DNA of 64,000 nucleotides. Origin: Hirsutella rhossiliensis. Lineage: Eukaryota; Ascomycota; Sordariomycetes; Hypocreales; Ophiocordycipitaceae. Positions within the stretch are counted from its first letter, which is position 1. Every line of letters starts with the position of its first letter. Under the pieces are notes generated by a model that was not told the DNA's origin, ran no database searches, and worked only from the letters and a program-made list of their open reading frames with translations. The position numbers and the translations under genes were made by a program. Shown in pieces: positions 41,463-49,299 of this stretch. Location of the stretch: assembly GCF_020360975.1 (NCBI RefSeq), contig NW_025408677.1, forward strand, positions 558,001 to 622,000, read 5' to 3'.

Positions 41463-43546
41463 ACGTAATCCACCCCCTTCCCGGTCAGACCCCCTACTCG
41501 GTCAAAAATTCCCCACCGACTAGACCCGCACCTTACGCGAGACAAACGGAGCACAATACCACGACATATTTACTCCAAGAGACAAGTAACTCGATTAGGA
41601 CTATCTATTACACGTACGGGCAGTGTGTTCAAAGACCTGCACTTACTACACCGTGGTGGTGCACGCTGTCTTGGGACACTCAGCTCTTCTATAAGTCGTT
41701 GGTCCCGCTCCCTTCTTCCCGCCGTCGCTTGGCCCGCTCATCTTCCTTTGCTCTCTGTTTCTTGACCCGCTCCTCTTCCTTTTCTCGCCGTAGCTTGAAC
41801 CATTCCTCGTTCTCTTGTCGCCGTCGCTCGGCCCGCTCTTCTCCTTCTTGTCGTCGCTTGGCCCGCCTCGTCCTTCTCTCGCCGGCGCTTAGTCCTCTCC
41901 TCTTCTTCCACTCTCCGTCGCTTAACCCGCTCTTCTTCTTCTTCTCTCCGTTGCTTTATCCTAACCGTGCCCTCTGCAACCGATAGAGTACCGCCGTCGC
42001 CAATGTATTCACGGCGCTGTTCTTTCTCTGCTTTCGCCGCTGGTTTTCTGACCGAAGTTGCCGGTTTTCGTCGGCAAGGAGGGCGGCGCTGTGCATGGCC
42101 ATTTGACATCCTTTGATAAGCTGGTTGATAGCTTGTGAAACTGGCGAGTCTGTATTTTGTGGCCGGCGTTGAAGAAGCCTTTCGGCGTGAGTGGTAAGCT
42201 GGTTGACGTTATGCGGAGTCTTGGCTGCTTCCAGGCTCTTGTTGGGACTTGGAGTATTCTTGTCGCCGTGATCGTTACCGACTTTGTCAACCTGAACTTG
42301 TAACCGCGATAATACTCTGTTTGGGTCAAACGGAAAAAGGCCTGTTGCCATAAATCCGCTTCGGATATTCGACGGCGAAAGTGCTTGTCGGCGAGCGTCT
42401 AAGTACATGGGAAGGAAGTCCTGCTTGTCGATATGATGGATCCCAGCGAGCATTTTCTCTTGAACCTTTCGGCCGTATATGGTTTTCAACGGCGAAAAGC
42501 ACCCGACATCAAGAGGCTGCAAGAGATGTGAGGAATGTGCAGGCATTTGGAGTACTACGATGGAATTGGCCGTACAGTACTTGTCAAATTCCGGCGTGAC
42601 GTGACTGCCGTGCCCGTCGAGAATAAGAAGTCGATGCGTACCAACCGTACGGCGCCGTGTATTCGGATCAAAGACTTCCTTTAACCAATTCAAAGCAAGG
42701 TCGTCGGAAGTCCAGCCATTCTCACTAACGGCGATATGCCAGTCATCGGGCACTCCTGATTCGTACCAGCTTGCTTGGTGTAACTTGCCCTGGAAGATAA
42801 CCTTCGCCGGTAAAGCCCAACCTTGGCAGTTGATAGACTCGATCACAGTAACCCATTCTCGATTTCCAGGCTGCGTGAGTACTGCCCGACCTCGCCGGTC
42901 AGACCGGGTAAGGACTCTCGCCGTTGCAGCGACTCCATTTGAAACCCCGTCTCATCAAAGTTATAGACATCCTCGTCAAGAATCCCCATTTCTGTTTCGT
43001 CGCCGCGACTCGATCGTACCATCCTTGGATCTTTTGGGGTCTTCGCATTTGGCTCGTTGGTAGTCGTATCGGCGAGTACTTTGCCTTGATTTCGCCGTGG
43101 CGGCCAACAAACTTCCGCACCCAGTTTTCCCCGACAGGATCTTTGCCTCGCTCGGAAAGCAATAAGTTGGCCATCCGACGAGTGTAAGCCACTGTCGGCG
43201 GCATTCCTCGCTCGTCCATCGACAAGATCCATTGTACCAGGGCAGTCTCTTCCGTCGCCGTCAACTTCAGGTTGTTCATCTGAGCGTCGCGTCGGCGAAT
43301 GACACCGCGCAGTCGATCAGATACTGTCGATTGAGGGACGTCGTATGCGGCCGCAGCCTTGCGGGTACTTTGAATTGGCCCTGCTGATAGGCCCTGACGG
43401 CGAGCAGGACCCGTTCTTCGCGTGGAACCGATTGGTCTCCCGTTGCCGTCATAGTGCTCGGTTTGTCTTGCCATAAGTGTGGGTCGCCGCGTGGAGACTT
43501 TTTCTGACCGAGTAGGGGGTCTGACCGGGAAGGGGGTGGATTACGT
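41463..43546 (-). mobile_element. pogo-type transposon 4 (complete ends)
   Basis: 2084 bp with perfect TIRs of at least 42 bp starting ACGTAATCCACCCCCTTCCC and TA on both flanks (41461-41462 and 43547-43548). It is inserted in the left arm of the hAT-ended element; removing it restores GGGAGCCACTAAGGGGAC, the sequence found in the right arm. Confidence 0.95.
41738..43474 (-). pseudogene. pogo transposase 4, few frameshifts
   Basis: Starts MARQTEHYDGNGRPIGSTRR at 43474, then psq HTH (STRKAAAAYDVPQSTVSDRL) and CENP-B half (LKLTATEETALVQWILSMDE, GENWVRKFVGRHGEIKAKYS). After a shift near 43075-43100 follow KQKWGILDEDVYNFDETGFQ (first Asp); after another near 42840-42860, NCQGWALPAKVIFQGKLHQA, HRLLILDGHGSHVT (second Asp) and HSSHLLQPLDVGCFSPLKTI (third Asp). 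A third shift near 41990 leads into a highly charged tail (RREEEEERVKRRRVEEEERT). It is closely related to pogo 3 (same NENGWT-type and AKTPHN blocks) but has no C-terminal zinc knuckle in view. Clean TIRs suggest recent transposition. Confidence 0.85.
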
Positions 43547-43589
43547 TAAGGGGACAAGCCCCTTAGTTGGTGAGCTAATGTGTGGACGC

Positions 43590-43983
43590 TGTCGCGAAGA
43601 CCATTGCGCCACGCAGGCAAAAGTGGAACGCGCTCCGACAGGTGCGCTGCAATTGACACATATATCTGACAACCGCGTTTTTCCGACACACCCCCTCAGG
43701 GATCGCGGCTCCGCCGGGATTCCTGGACCTTAGCAGCCCACGACGCGGGAGTCGAACACCAAGCACCGCGCCCATTACCCAGGGAAATCCAAGAGAAGGA
43801 GGGGTACACGGCTATCTACGGGTATTACCCCGCAACGCGCAGTCACCGGAAGTTGCAGGGGTGTGCCATCCTCCCGGGCTCATAACTGTCGCGAAGACCA
43901 TTGCGCCACGCAGGCAAAGTGGAACGCGCTCCGACAGGTGCGCTGCAATTGACACATATATCTGACAACCGCGTTTTCCGACA
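43590..43983 (-). mobile_element. miniature LTR retroelement (TRIM-like), 394 bp
   Basis: Two LTRs of 99 and 97 bp (43590-43688 and 43887-43983) enclose 198 bp, flanked by GACGC on both sides (43585-43589 and 43984-43988). On the minus strand the 5' LTR ends TCTTCGCGACA, followed at once by GTTATGAGCCCGGGAGG, the copia-type half-tRNA-iMet primer site. Just before the 3' LTR is GAGGGGGTG, a polypurine tract like the GGGGGGTG of copia D. There is no coding capacity. Removing it restores GTGTGGACGCGCCCCGAACC, exactly the sequence in the right arm of the host element. A degenerate solo LTR of the family lies at 54108-54191. Confidence 0.9.
43747..43908 (-). promoter_or_regulatory. tRNA-promoter-like A and B boxes in the miniature element
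   Basis: Minus strand: TGGCGCAATGG (43898-43908) fits the pol III A-box consensus TRGYNNARNGG and matches initiator tRNA-Met GTGGCGCAGTGG closely. TGTTCGACTCCC (43747-43758) fits the B-box GWTCRANNC. They lie about 140 bases apart in the same orientation. Pol III use is only inferred. Confidence 0.4.
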
Positions 43984-44486
43984 GACGCGCCCCGAACCCG
44001 TGCACGCGGTTTATGCAGCAATTGCGTGCAAAAGTCAGCCCACGCATTCCACGCCTGTCTAGGCCTAATAAAAATTGGTGCATCGTGTACAGCGATTAAA
44101 TCATGGTATATGAAGCAATTGATTATCTGGATTCCAAGTGTTGTGCGCAGTTGCATGGCGTTGAGGCATGCATGTGTTGCTGTTGAAACGTGTGGCCGCC
44201 CTCTTTTGCCCCATTTGACCCCTATACCTACACTCTCCCCTTTATCCTCACTAGATTAGCTATTTAGCCAATTTATATATCAATTAGATCTTAAATCGAT
44301 GCCCTTTCAATATAGCTGTCTCGAATAATAGCCTCAAGTCTCTTCCAACCTGGCTCGCGTGGCGTAGGCGTGCCCGGCGGCGACGATGACAGCGAGGGCT
44401 CCGTAAGTGGCGGCGATGACGATGGTGCTCGTTGTGGCAGCGGCGGCTGTTGTGACGATGTGATAATCTCAATAGACCCCTCTCTC

Positions 44487-44966
44487 TCAATATGAGGCCA
44501 TTGAATTGACTGCAACGGTCTTTCTGATGCGCAAGCTGCGGCCACAGCCGCTTGCTCTGCTGGCGTACCGTCGGCCTTCACGCCAGGGCGCACAAAGCGG
44601 CGTGCGGGTTGTGTCTATCGTGAACTTGTCTGCCGGCTTGAGGAGGCGTGCATACATCTCTTCGCTTGTCTCGAGGGCAAGATAGTCATCGCTTTTCCCC
44701 TTCCAAGCGAGCCACTGTTTGATCGTGAGTCTTCTTGCCTTGCCATTGATCACTTGGAACTTCTCGTTACGATATTGCTCGAGTAGCTGTTCCCTCTCGC
44801 GACGAACCATAGCCTTTAGTTGGCGAAGCTCCTGACGATGTGACTTCTGGGCTGCGAGCCTCTGGGATGACTCTTGTGACTGACGAATATCCGCAAGGCT
44901 GACGCTTGTATAGAAAGTGCCCTCGCTGGCCTTGACAGCCTTGCCTTTCCGTGTACGGGCACTCAT
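44487..44966 (-). pseudogene. C-terminal coiled-coil part of a CENP-B-type transposase
   Basis: Starts MSARTRKGKAVKASEGTFYT at 44966, with its ATG overlapping the TGA of the upstream ORF (ATGA). The 160 residues are mostly charged helix: SQRLAAQKSHRQELRQLKAM and VRREREQLLEQYRNEKFQVI, then RRLTIKQWLAWKGKSDDYLA. This resembles the basic C-terminal tails of pogo/Tc5-type transposases. No catalytic Asp motifs are present. Either the DDE domain was deleted at the ATGA junction or this is a second small protein of the element. Confidence 0.5.
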
Positions 44967-45538
44967 CTAAGTTTGTACTGGTTGACGATGTCTTCAAGCC
45001 TCTGGAAGAAGGCCTCGATATAGCAGACATCACTAGCCTCAAATGTCTTCCTAGCTCTTTCTACAGCCTTGATCGTTGTGACCCGAAGTTCTGGATGGGC
45101 GTCAATCCAAGCATTGTACCAATGCCTTCCAGGTGCTCGGGCATTAGGATCACGGCGTTGAAGAAGGGTCAGGGCGACAGCCTGGACCTGTTGCCTGGTT
45201 GCCGGGAAGCCGGAGCGTTGAAGCCACGTAACATAAGCGGCGACGGCATCGTCTTCATCGTCAGAAAGAAGTCTTGGTCGGCCAGCCGAACTACGGCGGC
45301 CAAGGGCACGCTGTACGGCCTTTTGAACAGTCGAGGAGGGCACGTTGAAGATAGCTGCAGCCTGCCTAATAGAGACGGGCTTGGCAGACGAGCTACGCGT
45401 CTGCCGGCGCCTGCCATACGTGAGGTCGTCACGAGAGGTAATGACCAGCATTGCAGCCTTCTCAACGGCGGCGGCGGCGGCTGCGCCGGCGTGGGTACGC
45501 ATAGTGATGATGGATGTGATGCACAGTCTGACTACCAC
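44963..45538 (-). CDS. helix-turn-helix-only protein (CENP-B/Tc5-type DNA-binding domain)
   Basis: 191 residues from Met 45538 (or Met 45504). An alanine-rich N-terminus leads to a psq helix-turn-helix (KPVSIRQAAAIFNVPSSTVQ) and a Tc5/CENP-B half (DEDDAVAAYVTWLQRSGFPA, GRHWYNAWIDAHPELR). The frame ends EAFFQRLEDIVNQYKLR-stop, exactly where a normal transposase would go on to the NxDETG catalytic motif. It may bind the element's ends without cutting, and could act as a repressor or be an inert relic. It is uninterrupted, unlike most frames here. The downstream coiled-coil ORF overlaps it by four bases. Confidence 0.6.
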   Translation of the reverse strand: MVVRLCITSIITMRTHAGAAAAAAVEKAAMLVITSRDDLTYGRRRQTRSSSAKPVSIRQAAAIFNVPSSTVQKAVQRALGRRSSAGRPRLLSDDEDDAVAAYVTWLQRSGFPATRQQVQAVALTLLQRRDPNARAPGRHWYNAWIDAHPELRVTTIKAVERARKTFEASDVCYIEAFFQRLEDIVNQYKLR

Positions 45539-45582
45539 GCGTTACGCGTATTTTTGGTGGGAGCTACGGTCAAGCGCGAGTG

Positions 45583-45680
45583 TGGTGGGGTGTGCACGGG
45601 TTCGGGGCGCGTCCACACATTAGCTCCCCAACTAAGGGGCTTGTCCCCTTAGTGGCTCCCGAAGGGCCCCGCCAACGGGT
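45583..45680 (-). repeat. inner inverted-repeat block of the hAT-ended element, right side
   Basis: Reverse complement of the left-arm block that is split by pogo 4 and the miniature element (41424-41462, 43549-43589, 43984-44010). It contains the hairpin AAGGGGACAAGCCCCTT. It serves as an empty-site reference for both nested insertions. Confidence 0.85.
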
Positions 45681-45805
45681 AAATGTGGAAAGAATTTCCA
45701 CATGTGGATCCATATCTACCATCCACACCACGGCCGTGATCTTAGTAATCATCACATCCACTCCACATTCTCGAATGTGTAGTGGAGGAGTGGCTTTGAA
45801 CCCTG

Positions 45806-46065
45806 CGAACGAATAATCAGAGGAAAGAAAGGGAGGAGTTTTCTATATAAAGAATTCCTAGATCTAAGACTAGTTGTCTAGAATAATACCCTGCTGCCTA
45901 GAGGATCGAACGAATAATCAGAGGAAAGAAAGGAGGAGTTTTCTATATAAAGGGACTTTATGTCTACTAGATATCCTTTTCTTAAGCAAGCTTTCTAGCT
46001 ACTCTCTAAGCAATACAACTACTAAGATCACCTCTTTACCTATCTTCCTACCTACCTTCCTATCC
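45806..46065 (+). repeat. LTR/leader fragment, right part, with tandem duplication
   Basis: Continues 40092-40205 after the hAT-like insertion. A unit of about 105 bp (AATTCCTAGATCTAAG ... TTTTCTATATAAAG) occurs twice in tandem: the first unit is split by the insertion (40142-40205 plus 45806-45850), the second is whole (45851-45955). Each contains a TATA box TTCTATATAAAG. The end of the LTR is not determined. Confidence 0.7.
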
Positions 46066-47007
46066 GTCGTACGGACACTAAGTAATCTTAGTGAAAAGTG
46101 TCGGCAACTAAGTGATTTACCGGTGATCTGCCGGATCCGTGGCCCGCCGGATTTCAAAATCACTTCCGACCATCTTCAAACCATCCAAGGTACGCCATCA
46201 CGGAAACGCCACAAACTAGCAGCTACAACGCCAGGCACAACACGTTCCGACACGCAGAATTGGATACTGGTTAGCTTCTCACCCAAACACGGCACCCCTA
46301 GTAATCTTAGTGAACGGGCGTGCCGGGAACAATTCAATTTAGCAAACATGTCACACTCGCTGAAGGTAGTCATGTTCGCGGGGGTTGTGGTTGCCAACCA
46401 CTATTGGCTGGACTGTCGTGGTGCTTACGCTGGCATCTATGCAGCCCTCCACTGTGAGAGGAACGGCTGTAAACCAGTGCTGTTCGGAGCCCCGGGTTAC
46501 ATCCGGCAAGACCTCAAGAGAGGTTGGCCAGATGTCGCCGTGGCTCGGGTAACATGCAACAATTGCCCCAGGGTTTCTCATGGCCCCAGTCAATGGGCCT
46601 AGTCGATGGGCCCCAGCAGAATGGCATTTCAACTTGCTCGGTGACACAGGAGAGCGACCAGAGCCAACCGCCCCTGCAACCGCAGTGTGCCACTCGGTTG
46701 TGGCCAGTAATGCGCAGCGACTTCATCACGGGCGCGCAACCAGGAGAACTTGCCCACGGGCAGATAGGGACCGTAGGGTAAAGCCTACGGATGAGAGTTT
46801 CACGATCCACGCGCACTGAGCCAAAAACAAGAACAAAAACAAAAACAAACACAAAAACGGAAACAAAACAAAAGACAAAAACATGTCAAAACTAGACGAC
46901 CGTCCAAACGTGGCGTGGTATGTCGGCGCCATGTGACAAGCCGGAGGCGGGAAGTAAACGACTACCATGCACCACCACCCTTTCGCCAACCCCACCCTTT
47001 CGCCAAC
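46066..47007. other. no recognised gene; A/C-rich tract
   Basis: An open plus frame continues to 46602 but shows no known domain. On the minus strand there is another of about 110 codons (46514-46852), also unrecognised. At 46817-46883 is an AAAAAC-type low-complexity run. Just before copia D is a tandem pair of CACCCTTTCGCCAACC (about 46976-47007). Confidence 0.35.
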
Positions 47008-47656
47008 TGTCAGACATTTGGCTCCACACGGGTCAGAGATGGCATCAGGCAATTGATGAGAATTATCTAAAGAACAAGAAGTGAACGAACGCACGGAGTT
47101 GTGCAGCTCTTTATACGCAAATGAAAGGTCCGTCGCGTGATTACGCAGTAGTGGTTGCCTAGCAGGCAACAGCGGCGTTGCGAGTAACATCGCCACTTCT
47201 GTCGCGAAGCACGTCTGAGATCTTGAGCTCGGGATCCCATAAGGGGTATACAGCTAAGGGCCCCGACGGGCTAGACAGAAAGGCAGCCTGCAGAGAGTTC
47301 TGCGGCTGCAGAAGACTATTAGGAGACCGCATTAGGCAGCCACATAGGCTGTAGAGAGACTGCATATACGGGGGAAGCTGAAAGAGCCCTCGGCGACTAG
47401 GGAAAGTCAGTATGCAAAGGGGGGGCTGGGGAAAGGAGCCCAGCCCCCTAGATATTGTACCTATACAACTGAAAAGGGATATCAATAGGGAACCAAGGGA
47501 TATAAATAGGGAGCCTAGAAGAGGGCATTTGCAAGAGGGACAGACACGACGGAATACAACACATCATACCCATCGTTACACAATCAATGCCCACTTGCAT
47601 GCTCTCTTCGTGAGAACTTCATGAATAATCATCCTAGGCAGGCTTGATATGCGACA
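47008..47656 (-). repeat. 3' LTR of copia D, interrupted
   Basis: Matches 53363-53594 over its two halves, 47008-47199 and 47621-47656. The insertion is a solo LTR flanked by ACTTC. The intact LTR at 53363 shows the empty site GTCACTTCATGAATAATC. Confidence 0.95.
47200..47615 (+). mobile_element. solo LTR, 416-bp family, inside copia D
   Basis: TGTCGCGAAGCACG ... CTCTTCGTGAGA with TSD ACTTC (47195-47199 and 47616-47620). TATA box GGGATATAAATAGGG at about 47496. Same family as 10418-11031 and 57123-57535; ends TG...GA. Confidence 0.95.
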
Positions 47657-47670
47657 CACCCCCCAGCGTT
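47657..47670 (-). promoter_or_regulatory. polypurine tract of copia D
   Basis: The minus strand reads CGCTGGGGGGTG directly before the 3' LTR (TGTCGCATATC). Confidence 0.75.
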
Positions 47671-47724
47671 GAGTGATCAAGTCAACGCTGCTAGAAGCTA
47701 TCACAACCAGCCTGACCTAGAAGG

Positions 47725-49293
47725 TCATCGACATCCCACTTCCAAATTTGCTTCCCTCTTGATATCTGTCAGATTCAGCATCGATCGGAAGTGCTCGAAT
47801 TTCGCTCTCGATAGCGCTTTGGTCAATCCGTCTGCTGGCATCTGATCAGTCTTCAAGTATTCCACTAGGAACCTACCCTTCTTGAATTCCTGTTTTAGCC
47901 ACATGTTCTGTATGTCAACGTGCCGCAACTTGGTCGTGATTCTCTGGTTCTCCTCAACCACTAGTCGGATCGACTGAAGGTTGTCGCAGTAAATCTTCAG
48001 AGGCCCGAGATCAAGAGAGATATCCCTTAATAGTCGGTCCAGGGCGTAACTCTCCTTGGTTGTTCTCTCTAGGCTGAGAATTTCTGCTTCGGTGGTTGAA
48101 GACGTGACTGTGTCTTGGAGCCCAGCTTTCCATATGACCGGTCCGTTGAACAACATCATCACATATCCCTGCGATGAACGACGGGTCTCGATATCATCTC
48201 CAAATGACGCGTCGCTTGCGATCACAAGTACCTCTCCCTGATGCATCCCGTCGTACATGATTGCAAGGAATCTCGTTGAGTATAGGTATCGGATGCATTG
48301 GTTTGCGGCTTCAAGGTGTTCAGGCGATGGGTTTGTCAGGAACCTCGCGAGCTGGGCTGCTGCTCGTGCTATATCGGGTCTGGTCATGACCGCGATATAC
48401 ATCAAGGATCCAACTCGTTCCTGATACGCCTTTATCTCTTCCTTGGTAGCCTGCCCGTTGTACTTGACGAGCGGGATCGTCGCGATGGGGATTGATGGTA
48501 CTCGGAGTTTCAAGTCGCTGAGCTTGAACTTTCGCGCAATTTTCTCGACGTACGCGTCTTGGCAGAGGTAGATCTTCCTGTTTGGTCGATCCCTTACAAC
48601 TCTGATGCCAAGATACCACTTAAATTCTTCTTCGCGCAGATCGTATTTGGATTGGAGATGCTGGACCAGGTCGTTTACCGCCTTCTTCTCTTGCCGTGGG
48701 TTGAGAATCAAGATGTCGTCGACATAGACAAGAGCCAGGATTTTGCCGTTGGTAAACACACAAGGTTCTTCATCCGTACGGTCAATCCCTGCCTCCTTGA
48801 GGGCCTGGGAGATCTCATTGTACCAGAGCAGTGGAGACTCTCGAAGACCATACAAGGCCTTGTCAAGTTCCGCGATCATGGTTGAGCCTTCTCCAGGTTT
48901 CAAGAAACCAAGTTCTACAAAGCCTTGCGGGAGCCGGACGTAGACGGGATGGTCCTTCTTTAGGTCGCTGTACAGGAAGGCGTTACCAACGTCGAATTGT
49001 CTAACGTCAAGACCGAATCGGGCTGCGATTGCCATCACGATTCTGAAGGTTTTTGCTGCAAGGGTGGCTGCATATGTCTCCCGTCCGTCGTCCTCGTCCT
49101 GCAGGTCGCCACGGACGCAGATCCGAGCTTTGCACCTTTGGAGGTATCCGTCCTGATCAAACTTATAGGTGAACACCCACTTCAGTGGAAGAGGCGATCC
49201 CTGTGCCTTGCTGCGTTCGACCAGTCTCCAGGTGCCACGTCGGAGGAGATCGTGCAATTCCTTCCTTATGGCCTCTTTGAAGTCTGGGCCCAT
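47725..49293 (-). CDS. copia D reverse transcriptase-RNase H (open)
   Basis: 522 residues without interruption. RT has LPLKWVFTYKFDQDGYLQRC and KARICVRGDLQDEDDG, then VRQFDVGNAFLYSDLKKDHP, LDKALYGLRESPLLWYNE and LALVYVDDILILNPR (YVDD). Connection and RNase H show FKWYLGIRVVRDRPNRKIYL, MTRPDIARAAAQLARFLTNP and SDASFGDDIETRRSSQGYVM, then SSTTEAEILSLERTTKESYA, IYCDNLQSIRLVVEENQRI and KLRHVDIQNMWLKQEFKKGR, with the acidic residues conserved. It ends MLNLTDIKREANLEVGCR 70 bases before the 3' LTR. It is part of a longer polyprotein whose upstream parts are shifted. Confidence 0.9.
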   Translation of the reverse strand: MGPDFKEAIRKELHDLLRRGTWRLVERSKAQGSPLPLKWVFTYKFDQDGYLQRCKARICVRGDLQDEDDGRETYAATLAAKTFRIVMAIAARFGLDVRQFDVGNAFLYSDLKKDHPVYVRLPQGFVELGFLKPGEGSTMIAELDKALYGLRESPLLWYNEISQALKEAGIDRTDEEPCVFTNGKILALVYVDDILILNPRQEKKAVNDLVQHLQSKYDLREEEFKWYLGIRVVRDRPNRKIYLCQDAYVEKIARKFKLSDLKLRVPSIPIATIPLVKYNGQATKEEIKAYQERVGSLMYIAVMTRPDIARAAAQLARFLTNPSPEHLEAANQCIRYLYSTRFLAIMYDGMHQGEVLVIASDASFGDDIETRRSSQGYVMMLFNGPVIWKAGLQDTVTSSTTEAEILSLERTTKESYALDRLLRDISLDLGPLKIYCDNLQSIRLVVEENQRITTKLRHVDIQNMWLKQEFKKGRFLVEYLKTDQMPADGLTKALSRAKFEHFRSMLNLTDIKREANLEVGCR

Positions 49294-49299
49294 CGGGTG

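Larger units (their letters stand above)
40206..45805. mobile_element. element with hAT-like ends carrying HTH-only ORFs (three nested inserts)
   Basis: Both ends start CAGGGTTCAAAGCCACTCC (inverted, 40206-40224 and 45787-45805) and are flanked by an imperfect 8-bp repeat (CAGACGAA and CGAACGAA), which is the target-duplication length of hAT elements. A second inverted block of about 85 bp sits further inside (41424-41462 plus 43549-43589 and 43984-44010 on the left, 45583-45680 on the right). Nested within are SIDE copy 2 (40301-41344), pogo 4 (41463-43546) and a miniature LTR element (43590-43983). Without them the element is about 2.06 kb. Its only coding capacity is a CENP-B-type DNA-binding protein without a catalytic domain. 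Confidence 0.7.

Noticed and set aside
43740..43910. A complete tRNA gene
   Set aside because: A- and B-box-like motifs exist but there is no cloverleaf; acceptor and anticodon stems cannot be paired at normal spacing and the boxes fall in an LTR element.
40206..45805. Starship-type giant element or biosynthetic gene cluster
   Set aside because: No tyrosine recombinase (DUF3435), cargo genes, PKS, NRPS or transporter genes are visible anywhere in the window.
46066..46602. Host gene in the open frame continuing from 45874
   Set aside because: The frame runs through LTR repeat sequence, has no known domain and no conserved start; I cannot support it.
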